Positions 6,275 to 12,866 of a stretch of DNA of 20,870 nucleotides are shown here, one piece after another; the stretch's first letter is position 1, and each line of letters begins with the position of its first letter. This DNA comes from Candidatus Enterococcus ferrettii (GTDB lineage: Bacteria; Bacillota; Bacilli; Lactobacillales; Enterococcaceae), in NCBI RefSeq assembly GCF_017377655.1, contig NZ_JAFREL010000050.1, forward strand, positions 1 through 20,870, given 5' to 3'. The notes beneath the pieces are model-generated. The model worked only from the letters and a program-made list of their open reading frames with translations, searched no databases and was not told the origin of the DNA. The position numbers and the translations under genes are program-made.

Positions 6275-6772
6275 TTGAGTCATTGGTCCTTTTCAATGAA
6301 GGCTGGAGTAGTCTTTGTTGGATTGTATCTTGTATTTTTTAGTTTTTTTCAGACCTATCATTGGCTGTATCCAAAATATTCTGTCAGCGGTGTGTCAATG
6401 TACCCAACCTTTAAGGAAGAGGAAGTGATTCAAATTAGTGCCCATCATAAACCAAAACGCTTCGATGTGATTATCCTGCATCCGCCAGAAAACCCAGAAG
6501 GCACCTATTTAAAACGAGTGATTGGCTTACCAGGTGAGCAGATTGATTATCACAACGGTAAATTATTTGTTAATAAAAAGCGAGTAAACGATCCTTTTGC
6601 CGAAGAAACGGAGGACTTTAACTGGGATAACTTTTCCAGAGACCGAATCCAGGAAGGTTATTACTTTATCTTAGGAGATAATCGAGAATTATCCTATGAC
6701 AGTCGCCATTTTGGTTTAATTACCGAACCTCAAATCTTAGGGATTGTTCATGAGGGGAACGATCAGAAATGA
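6275..6772 (+). CDS. Signal peptidase I (Ser/Lys type)
   Basis: 165 residues. One N-terminal membrane anchor (about residues 9-29), then the classical bacterial type I signal peptidase boxes: S41 in GVSMYPTF, K80 in TYLKRVIGLPGE, and GDNRELSYDSRHFG (134-147). It cleaves Sec signal peptides at the outer membrane face. The start is uncertain. TTG at 6275 follows the previous stop by 18 nt without a good ribosome site. The ATG at 6296 (residue 8) would also leave an intact anchor. Translational coupling to the upstream gene is likely. It sits in an operon that also encodes a SipW-type peptidase, so the two probably divide the substrates: this one for ordinary signal peptides such as those of the hydrolase and the LPXTG protein (inferred). 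Confidence 0.93.
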   Translation: MSHWSFSMKAGVVFVGLYLVFFSFFQTYHWLYPKYSVSGVSMYPTFKEEEVIQISAHHKPKRFDVIILHPPENPEGTYLKRVIGLPGEQIDYHNGKLFVNKKRVNDPFAEETEDFNWDNFSRDRIQEGYYFILGDNRELSYDSRHFGLITEPQILGIVHEGNDQK

Positions 6773-7068
6773 AGACGCTGCAGGAAAAAATCGAATGGTA
6801 CACCTTTTGGTATTGGATTTACTGGCTGTTTTCGTTGGTAGTTCTGCTTGGTGTCGTTGTTTTAGGAATTTTCTTTTACTTTACTGATTTCCAGGAAGTA
6901 GTGACAGTTAGTCAATTATTCTTATTACTATTGCTAATGCTTCTGGCCATTTACCTAAGAATGACAGCTTTGCATTTTCACTCCACACTGCAGACGTTAA
7001 AACGAGCCGTTCGACCACGAAAACCGAGAGGCCGACCATCGGAAGGGCGGAGGCCCAATGAAGACTAA
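6769..7068 (+). CDS. Small two-helix membrane protein with basic tail
   Basis: 99 residues. Two membrane helices (about 15-38 and 48-64) are followed by a very basic Arg/Pro-rich tail (RAVRPRKPRGRPSEGRRP) that by the positive-inside rule lies in the cytoplasm. The ATG overlaps the upstream TGA by four bases (ATGA), so translation is coupled. I do not recognise a family. The basic tail is striking beside the acidic Tyr-rich tail of the 4274 protein, so contact between the two is possible. A role in secretion or assembly is inferred only from position between two signal peptidase genes. Confidence 0.75.
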   Translation: MKTLQEKIEWYTFWYWIYWLFSLVVLLGVVVLGIFFYFTDFQEVVTVSQLFLLLLLMLLAIYLRMTALHFHSTLQTLKRAVRPRKPRGRPSEGRRPNED

Positions 7069-8140
7069 AATTCTGTTGAAAGGTTTTGTACTAGTTAGTT
7101 GTTCGTTTATCTGGTGGCAACAACAAATAAAACAAACAGTATCGGCTGAAACGAAAGACCTGATATCTTCTCAGTCAGAAACGATTCAAGAGGTGATAAC
7201 CGCGTCTACTGTTATCAGTACAGGGAGAGAAGAAGTCATAGCATCAATCACTTCTTCTATTAAAGAGATTGAAAGCAACGAACAGGAAAAGAAAAAAACA
7301 AATGATTTAATCGCAGGTTCAACAGAGAGTGAAAAAACAACGGGAAAGCCAACTACTTCTACCTCAATAGTCTCAGAAGGAGTAAGCGAAATTCAGACGC
7401 CGCTTCAAATAGAAAAAGCAGAAAAAAATTATCAGTTTTCAGTGAGTAAAAATCAAACCACTGAGGCCTTCATTGAACTCATTGGAAAAGAGGCTCAACA
7501 AATTGCATGGGATGAAGAGCTGTATGCCTCTGTCATGCTTGCTCAAGCGATTTTAGAAACAGGATCAGGCAACAGCCAATTGGCTCGACCACCTTATCAT
7601 AATTTGTTCGGAATAAAAGGAAGCTATCAAGGCAAACAAGTATCTTTCAAAACACAGGAGGATAAAGGGAATGGGGAACTCTATACAATTCAATCTGCTT
7701 TTCGGCAGTATCCAAGCTATAAAGAATCTTTGGAAGATTATGCAGCACTTTTGAAAAGTGGTCTCTCAGGCAATGTTGGTTTCTATCAAGGAACGTGGAA
7801 GTCGAATGCTGGGAGTTATCAAGAAGCCGCAAAAGCCTTAACCGGAAAATATGCGACGGATACGGCTTACGATAAAAAATTGGTTGCGCTGATTGAAGCA
7901 TATAATTTAACTTTCTATGATCAGGATCCGGCGGTAAGCGTTGAAGCAGAACAAAACCAATCAGTTAATGATCAGATCAAACTAGAAGATAACTCGGAAG
8001 AAAAAAAGTCAGTTGAAGTTTCTAACGAGACCATTGAACAACCGATTATCGTCAATGAGACAACACAATCAGTAGTAGTGATCCCAACAACTGCTCAGCG
8101 ACCAGCCAAGCAGCTATCAGGAAACCAACTTGTCCAATGA
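7058..8140 (+). CDS. Secreted GH73-family N-acetylglucosaminidase (peptidoglycan hydrolase)
   Basis: 360 residues. It has a signal peptide (about 1-30, ending QTVSAE) and a Ser/Thr/Glu-rich linker (about 31-125). The catalytic domain (about 133-288) has the GH73 pattern: AQAILETGSGNS with the catalytic Glu at 167, NLFGIKGSYQG, AFRQYPSYKESLEDYA, and the C-terminal YATDTAYDKKLVALIEAYNL. A disordered Glu/Ser/Thr-rich tail of about 70 residues ends the protein, with no LysM, GW or LPXTG anchor. GH73 enzymes cut between N-acetylglucosamine and N-acetylmuramic acid. The ATG at 7058 overlaps the previous gene by 11 nt and has a GGAGG site. In this operon it probably opens the wall for export or anchoring of the surface polymer (inferred). 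Confidence 0.9.
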   Translation: MKTKILLKGFVLVSCSFIWWQQQIKQTVSAETKDLISSQSETIQEVITASTVISTGREEVIASITSSIKEIESNEQEKKKTNDLIAGSTESEKTTGKPTTSTSIVSEGVSEIQTPLQIEKAEKNYQFSVSKNQTTEAFIELIGKEAQQIAWDEELYASVMLAQAILETGSGNSQLARPPYHNLFGIKGSYQGKQVSFKTQEDKGNGELYTIQSAFRQYPSYKESLEDYAALLKSGLSGNVGFYQGTWKSNAGSYQEAAKALTGKYATDTAYDKKLVALIEAYNLTFYDQDPAVSVEAEQNQSVNDQIKLEDNSEEKKSVEVSNETIEQPIIVNETTQSVVVIPTTAQRPAKQLSGNQLVQ

Positions 8141-8153
8141 AAGAAGGGGAATT

Positions 8154-9110
8154 ATGTCGAGACAACGTGACTATCGGGATTATGACTACGAGTTTGACGA
8201 ACCATCGTATCGTGATCGCCCCCCTTCCAAGCGCCAACCGTCTAGAAGAAGTGACTATTATGAAGAGGAATACGATGATCGGAGACCCTATCCACGGCAA
8301 CAACCGATGAATCGAGGGCGAGAAGGTGATTACTCACGTCGGACGGCCCCCTCTTCGCGGGACTCTTATCCACCAAGAGGAAGGCCGAACCGACAAGGGT
8401 ATTCACGACCGCGACCCGATAACTATAACTATGGATACGAACGGGAACAGCTAGCACCATCAAGGCCAAGACCGCAGCGACCTAGACCAACGCAACAAAG
8501 GGTTCCGCCTATACAAGAGGCAAAGAAATCCACGAATCGCAAGATTTTTTTATTCGCGTATAACTTATTCTTTTATACTCTGACGATTGGAATTCTGTTG
8601 AGTTCTTTAATGTTTGCCTTTAGTGAAAAATCCGATGCAGCCATTTTAGGTCATCGCTTTTATCAGGTATTGACGGATTCGATGGCCCCGCAAGCAGATT
8701 CACATAAAGGCGGTTTCTATGCAGGGGATATCGTGATCGTTAAGTTGATGAATGGATCCGAAGTCAAAGAAGGCGATGTCGTAACGTTTCGGGTAGGAGA
8801 AGGTGACCGTTACTTAACACACAGGATGGTGGAACGTCTAGATGAATTGAATGGGGAAAAAGGGGAGTACATCGTTACCAAAGGAGATGCCAATAAAACC
8901 AATGATCCGCCCATAGCAGCGGATCGCGTCTACGGCAAAGTAACGTTTGTTATTCCTAGGATGGGCACCTTCTTAGCCTTTATTCAAGAAAATGTTTGGT
9001 TATGCCTGGTCTGTGCCCTATCCACCTTTGGCTTTTTCTTAGTGTTGAAGGCGTACTTCTTGCCACCAGAAAAGAGCAGCCATCCGTCACGCCAACCATC
9101 AAGGATATAA
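8154..9110 (+). CDS. sipW: SipW-type signal peptidase (Ser/His, ER type) with long disordered N-terminus
   Basis: 318 residues from ATG 8154 (AGAAGGGG 5 nt upstream; the in-frame TTG at 8130 lacks a site). Residues 1-125 are a disordered, Arg/Tyr/Pro/Asp-rich cytoplasmic extension not usual in SipW. Membrane helix 1 spans about 130-156. The catalytic part has S176 in VLTDSMAP and H223 in YLTHRMVE instead of Lys, plus GDANKTND (D245) and YGKVTFVIPRMG, the signature of archaeal/ER-type SipW. Membrane helix 2 spans about 281-303. SipW peptidases process a special class of signal peptides on biofilm matrix proteins (TasA and TapA in Bacillus, BsaA in Clostridium perfringens). Three such substrates follow in the operon, which makes the assignment firm. 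Confidence 0.93.
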   Translation: MSRQRDYRDYDYEFDEPSYRDRPPSKRQPSRRSDYYEEEYDDRRPYPRQQPMNRGREGDYSRRTAPSSRDSYPPRGRPNRQGYSRPRPDNYNYGYEREQLAPSRPRPQRPRPTQQRVPPIQEAKKSTNRKIFLFAYNLFFYTLTIGILLSSLMFAFSEKSDAAILGHRFYQVLTDSMAPQADSHKGGFYAGDIVIVKLMNGSEVKEGDVVTFRVGEGDRYLTHRMVERLDELNGEKGEYIVTKGDANKTNDPPIAADRVYGKVTFVIPRMGTFLAFIQENVWLCLVCALSTFGFFLVLKAYFLPPEKSSHPSRQPSRI

Positions 9111-9130
9111 CATTTGTCTCATACAAATGT
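9110..9130 (+). repeat. Stem-loop between sipW and the major matrix gene
   Basis: ACATTTGT (9110-9117) pairs perfectly with ACAAATGT (9123-9130) around CTCAT. It is followed by TTATATA, not a T run. Placed between the peptidase gene and the abundant substrate gene, it could be a processing or stability site, or a weak attenuator that sets their ratio. Confidence 0.5.
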
Positions 9131-9165
9131 TTATATAAAAAATACAAATTAAGGGGAGAAAAGAA

Positions 9166-10416
9166 ATGAAAGAACGTAAAAAGAAAAAGTTGTTGGCCAT
9201 TGCCGCATTGCTTGCATTAGTTGCGGTAATCTCTGGTACATTTGCCTGGATTACGTCACAACAACAACGGATTAACCGAGTGGAGTCAGCTGCAGTGGTT
9301 GACGACAGTGTTACCGTAAATGAAAAATGGGAACCAAAACCAATGGTTCCAGGAACTGAAGCAACGAAGGAAGTAAGTGTCACCAACACAGGGAATGCCA
9401 ATGTATTTGTTCGAGTTTCTTATGAAGAAGTGTTGAAACATTTAGCAAGTGAAGGAGTGGTTTCTCACGGAGACAAGGATGTTGCTGGGGCAAAATATGA
9501 TCCCGATGCAATCCATACACTAACTTCTCATGTCCCAGTTAAATACAGCAAAGATAAAATTAGTGCAACGAATGGTTTTTCTGAGGTGACAGCTACACAG
9601 ATCCAAGGATTAGAAGCAAAGACGAAGTTATTTGTTAAAGGCGGGTTAACGATTGATCCGACAACAAGCGAACGTTCCGTAAGCTACGAAGCAATAGTTG
9701 TTCATGAATATGCTACTGAGGAATACCAAGCAATGCAATATACCGTTTCGCCAACAGAGGCTATTGCAGACAGAGCTGTTTCTGCGTCAGATTGGGAATT
9801 TGAGGTTAGGGATTTGAGATACAGTTACTATGAGGGTGGTTACGAAAACGCAGTTGTGAACTGGGCGAAGTCTTCTTTACCAAACAAAGACAACACGCTT
9901 ACTGGTCATGCTTTGTTAGGAACCAAAGGTAATCGTCATGGCGTTGACTATGATTACACAATTGAAACATTAGGTGTTTCTCCTATTCCAGCTCCTTCTG
10001 CAGCAACAGATGCAGATCAAATTCCATTAGCAAATAACGATGTGAAGGGTGTTCAAGCAGATAAAAAAGGATTGAACAAAAATCATATCCGTATTGGCTA
10101 TGGTGTAGATATCACAACAGTTGCCGCTTTAACAGAAACCAAATGGGTTTACAACAAAGACGATGGCTGGTTCTACTTCACTGAGCCATTGAAACCAAGT
10201 GTAACGACGCCTGATTTATTGAAAAAATTGATCTATGACAAAGATTTGGGCAGCGAATACACCAATGCAACGTATGATTTAGTCGTGAAGATGGAAGCCA
10301 TCCAAGCAACGGAAGAAGCATTGAAGGATTCAGCTGGTTGGGATTTAGAAGGTGCAACAACTGACAGCGATACCGATAAAATTGTGCAACAATTGGTTGC
10401 TCGCATCGGAGCATAA
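9166..10416 (+). CDS. Major SipW-dependent matrix/fibre protein (TasA/CalY/BsaA-like)
   Basis: 416 residues. A SipW-class signal peptide (KKKKLLAIAALLALVAVISG then TFAWITSQ, about residues 5-31) is followed by the family core: EPKPMVPGTEATKEVSVTNT and NANVFVRVSYEE (about 56-90). This is the beta-sandwich pattern of BsaA/TasA proteins, with donor-strand polymers known in Bacillus and C. perfringens. The C-terminal part (about 330-400: DGWFYFTEPLKP, YDLVVKMEAIQATEEA, SAGWDL) is shared with the proteins at 11223 and 12113. The ATG has an AAGGGGAG site. It is the largest of the three paralogues and the first after sipW, so probably the major subunit. There is no LPXTG motif. Polymer formation is inferred from the family. 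Confidence 0.85.
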   Translation: MKERKKKKLLAIAALLALVAVISGTFAWITSQQQRINRVESAAVVDDSVTVNEKWEPKPMVPGTEATKEVSVTNTGNANVFVRVSYEEVLKHLASEGVVSHGDKDVAGAKYDPDAIHTLTSHVPVKYSKDKISATNGFSEVTATQIQGLEAKTKLFVKGGLTIDPTTSERSVSYEAIVVHEYATEEYQAMQYTVSPTEAIADRAVSASDWEFEVRDLRYSYYEGGYENAVVNWAKSSLPNKDNTLTGHALLGTKGNRHGVDYDYTIETLGVSPIPAPSAATDADQIPLANNDVKGVQADKKGLNKNHIRIGYGVDITTVAALTETKWVYNKDDGWFYFTEPLKPSVTTPDLLKKLIYDKDLGSEYTNATYDLVVKMEAIQATEEALKDSAGWDLEGATTDSDTDKIVQQLVARIGA

Positions 10417-10443
10417 GAATGTGGACTGGGGAGGAGGAGGTGT

Positions 10444-11226
10444 ATGAAATACCTTAAACCACTATTCGTCTGTTTAATGGGCCTTTCACTTTTCCTCCTG
10501 TCTTTTGGTCATGGAATAGTAAGTGAGGCTGCCAATACGTTACCGCCAGGTTTAGTCATAGCCGATTCAGAGGGGATTTATGTCACTTCTGAAGGAGAGT
10601 ATTACATTGATTTACAAGACATTCTCCCAGGTGAAATCTATGAAAAGGAAATTACGATTCGCAGTTTGGATTTGGAGGAACCTTTTTCTTTAGGATTGTT
10701 GGTAGAAGAACTGTCTTCCAGTGGTTCCGTTTTATGGAAAGAGCATATTACGATGGCCTTAGTGCTGGATGGGAAAGAACTTTACAAAGGACCAATGTTG
10801 GGCAATGGTGAATTTGACTGGTCGAAGACACCGTTAGAACTGGGCATTTGTAAATATGGTACGGATAAACTGTTAACCGCCACATTTACACTGGATTCCA
10901 GTTTGACGAATGAAGATTTGCGAGAAAAAAGCCAATTAGAGTTTTACTGGACCTTTGTGGGTACCAGGGATCAACAACCGACTAAGCCAACAGAACCGTC
11001 GACTTCTGATTCTTTTGTCCCGACAGCTCCGTCTGATTCTGGAACAGGATCAGGTCCGAGTCATGGCAACTTGCCAAATACTGGAGGTACTCCCCAAGCC
11101 TCCGGTTCTGGCAAACGATTGCCGCAAACAGGTGAACAGATTGTGTATATGTTTCTAAGCGGGATGTTGTTAGTATTAATCGTATTATTTTTATGGAAGA
11201 AACGCCGAGAGGAGGAGCAGGAATGA
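10444..11226 (+). CDS. LPXTG wall-anchored partner protein with two LPXTG-type motifs
   Basis: 260 residues. An ordinary Sec signal peptide (about 1-30, ending VSEAA) precedes a beta-rich domain (about 38-175) with the DLQDILPGEIYEKEITIRSL pattern seen in SipW-associated proteins. A Pro/Ser/Thr/Gly-rich spacer (about 176-225) follows, then LPQTG (226-230), a membrane helix (235-251) and the basic tail KKRREEE. A second motif, LPNTG (210-214), lies 16 residues earlier. Sortase would cleave between Thr and Gly and link the protein to peptidoglycan. The strong GGAGGAGGAGG site suggests high output. No sortase gene is in the window, so the housekeeping sortase would have to act. It is likely the wall anchor or terminal subunit of the polymer (inferred). 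Confidence 0.85.
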   Translation: MKYLKPLFVCLMGLSLFLLSFGHGIVSEAANTLPPGLVIADSEGIYVTSEGEYYIDLQDILPGEIYEKEITIRSLDLEEPFSLGLLVEELSSSGSVLWKEHITMALVLDGKELYKGPMLGNGEFDWSKTPLELGICKYGTDKLLTATFTLDSSLTNEDLREKSQLEFYWTFVGTRDQQPTKPTEPSTSDSFVPTAPSDSGTGSGPSHGNLPNTGGTPQASGSGKRLPQTGEQIVYMFLSGMLLVLIVLFLWKKRREEEQE

Positions 11227-12116
11227 ATCAAAAAGACAAACGGCGGCATTTGTTTCGGACCTTTGTTCGCAGTAAAGGATTATTCGCCTGCTTCTCTCTG
11301 GTGTTGAGTCTGTTACTAATAGTAGGCAGTACCTATGCTTGGATTACATCTGATGATGAACGAGTGAATCGCAGTGAAGCGACGCGCAAACAATTATCCG
11401 CTCGAATAGACGAAGAGTTTGATCGGGTTTTTCACTGGGCTCCGGGGACAACTCAGACTAAAAGCATTCGGATAAAAAATGATGGAGAAATGCCCACATT
11501 GGTTCGAGTGAAACTAGAGGAATCCTTTGTCAGCTTTGAAGTGGACAAAACTGATAATCATCGAGAAGATGCCAATCCAGAAAATAATCGTCATGGAAAT
11601 GCCAATCTAAAAGTGTATGATGCACCGAGTACTATTACACCCATAGATGTTAAGAAAGTTGATACTTGGACCATTGGGAATACCTATGAGGTAAGTGCCA
11701 ATAAGCATTACAAAGCAACTACGGCGGTTAGGAATCAACTTTATGTCTATGGCAGTCTACGGACAACTCCATTATCTGAAATTGTCTTAAATTTCACTTC
11801 AAATCGTGTCATTGATGATAGCAATGAAATTTCAGGAAAAAGCGAGTATTGGTTTTATGAAGACGGCTATTTCTACTATTCCGAAGTACTAGATCCTGGT
11901 GAACAAACCCAAGCCTTATTGGCGAGTGTAACCTTAGGGGCTAAGTATAGCAATGAGTATAAAGGCGCCTTGTATAAGTTAGTTCCCGAAATGGACGCAC
12001 ATGATATTTCCAAGACTTTTGTAGATGATTGGGCGATTGATGGCAAAGAAGTTAAGAAAGTTTATGAAGGCAACAGTCGCTTACCTTACTTGAAGAATGA
12101 AGGTGGAACAGGATGA
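11223..12116 (+). CDS. SipW-dependent matrix protein paralogue 2
   Basis: 297 residues from ATG 11223, which has an AGGAGGAG site and overlaps the previous stop as ATGA. An in-frame ATG at 11193 would add ten residues but lies inside the upstream gene. The signal region (FACFSLVLSLLLIVGSTYAW, then ITSDDERVNRSE, about residues 21-52) closely matches that of the 9166 protein (TFAWITSQQQRINRVES). The core motif follows: HWAPGTTQTKSIRIKNDGEM and LVRVKLEESF (about 71-102). The C-terminal DGYFYYSEVLDPGEQTQALL and YKLVPEMDAHDISK segments match the paralogues. Probably a minor or basal subunit. The function is inferred from the family and operon. Confidence 0.82.
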   Translation: MNQKDKRRHLFRTFVRSKGLFACFSLVLSLLLIVGSTYAWITSDDERVNRSEATRKQLSARIDEEFDRVFHWAPGTTQTKSIRIKNDGEMPTLVRVKLEESFVSFEVDKTDNHREDANPENNRHGNANLKVYDAPSTITPIDVKKVDTWTIGNTYEVSANKHYKATTAVRNQLYVYGSLRTTPLSEIVLNFTSNRVIDDSNEISGKSEYWFYEDGYFYYSEVLDPGEQTQALLASVTLGAKYSNEYKGALYKLVPEMDAHDISKTFVDDWAIDGKEVKKVYEGNSRLPYLKNEGGTG

Positions 12117-12751
12117 AAAAACAAAAGAGAATAATCCGAAGCCCCTTCTATTTATTGGTGATTGTTGGTTGTCTGCTTCTTTTGATTGGTGGTGGGTATT
12201 TCGTTTATGCGGCAATGACTACCCAGGATCGAAAAGAGAATGATTTTCAGGTCGGGCAGGTTGAGACACAGTTATTAGAAGACTTTGATGGTGCCACAGA
12301 AATAGAACTAGATGAAAGTATCGAAAAGGAAGTCTTAATTAAAAATACCGGAACGATTAAACAATTTATTCGTGTGATGGTCATGCCAGAGGTTCGAGCA
12401 CCAGTTGAAGGAGATACCAATCAGCAGGTCTTGCCATTAATTATTGATAGGGATCTTTTTCTAGAGGGGATGGCAACCGCGGATTGGACAGATGGTGGTG
12501 ATGGCTATTACTACTATACTGATGGAGCCGTTGAACCAAACGATTCAACCAGTAAGCTGTTTGAATCCATTAGGCTATCGGATAGTTTAGCAGATCAATA
12601 TCATCAAACGGATTTTTCTATCTATTTAAAGGTGGAAACAATCAATTGTGCAGAATTTGCTTATCGTGATGCGTGGTGGCAGGGAGTAACTCCAACAGAA
12701 GCCCCACTTGAAGAGATAGATGATGCACTAAAAACAAAGGTAGATAATTAG
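12113..12751 (+). CDS. SipW-dependent matrix protein paralogue 3 (short)
   Basis: 212 residues, overlapping the previous stop as ATGA. N-terminal hydrophobic signal (about 11-35, LLVIVGCLLLLIGGGYFVYA then AMTTQD). The core has IEKEVLIKNTGTIKQFIRVM (about 70-89), the same NTG...FIRV pattern as the 9166 protein. The C-terminal DGYYYYTDGAVEPNDSTSKL and YLKVETINCAEFAYRDAWW segments match the paralogues. It lacks the AWIT signal motif of the other two, so recognition by SipW is a little less certain. It is the last gene before a pair of hairpins, and may be a capping or accessory subunit like TapA in Bacillus. That comparison is inference. Confidence 0.78.
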   Translation: MKKQKRIIRSPFYLLVIVGCLLLLIGGGYFVYAAMTTQDRKENDFQVGQVETQLLEDFDGATEIELDESIEKEVLIKNTGTIKQFIRVMVMPEVRAPVEGDTNQQVLPLIIDRDLFLEGMATADWTDGGDGYYYYTDGAVEPNDSTSKLFESIRLSDSLADQYHQTDFSIYLKVETINCAEFAYRDAWWQGVTPTEAPLEEIDDALKTKVDN

Positions 12752-12752
12752 C

Positions 12753-12779
12753 AGGATACAGTTTTCCCCACTGTGTCCT
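12753..12779 (+). repeat. Intergenic hairpin after the third matrix gene
   Basis: AGGATACAG (12753-12761) pairs with CTGTGTCCT (12771-12779) with one wobble around a pyrimidine-rich loop. It is followed by AAAAATG, not T. Together with the next hairpin it divides the matrix block from the large surface protein gene. Confidence 0.55.
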
Positions 12780-12793
12780 AAAAATGAAGAGAC

Positions 12794-12816
12794 AACACTC
12801 ATGAAGTGAGTGTTTT
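12794..12816 (+). terminator. Hairpin with short T tail, possible partial terminator
   Basis: AACACTCA (12794-12801) pairs perfectly with TGAGTGTT (12807-12814), ending in a four-T tail. It may terminate part of the transcripts, lowering expression of the genes from 12867 onward. I see no clear new promoter between it and 12867. Confidence 0.5.
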
Positions 12817-12866
12817 ACAGTTAAAGCATTGATTTGATGAGTTTTGATAAAAAGGAGTAGAGAAAG

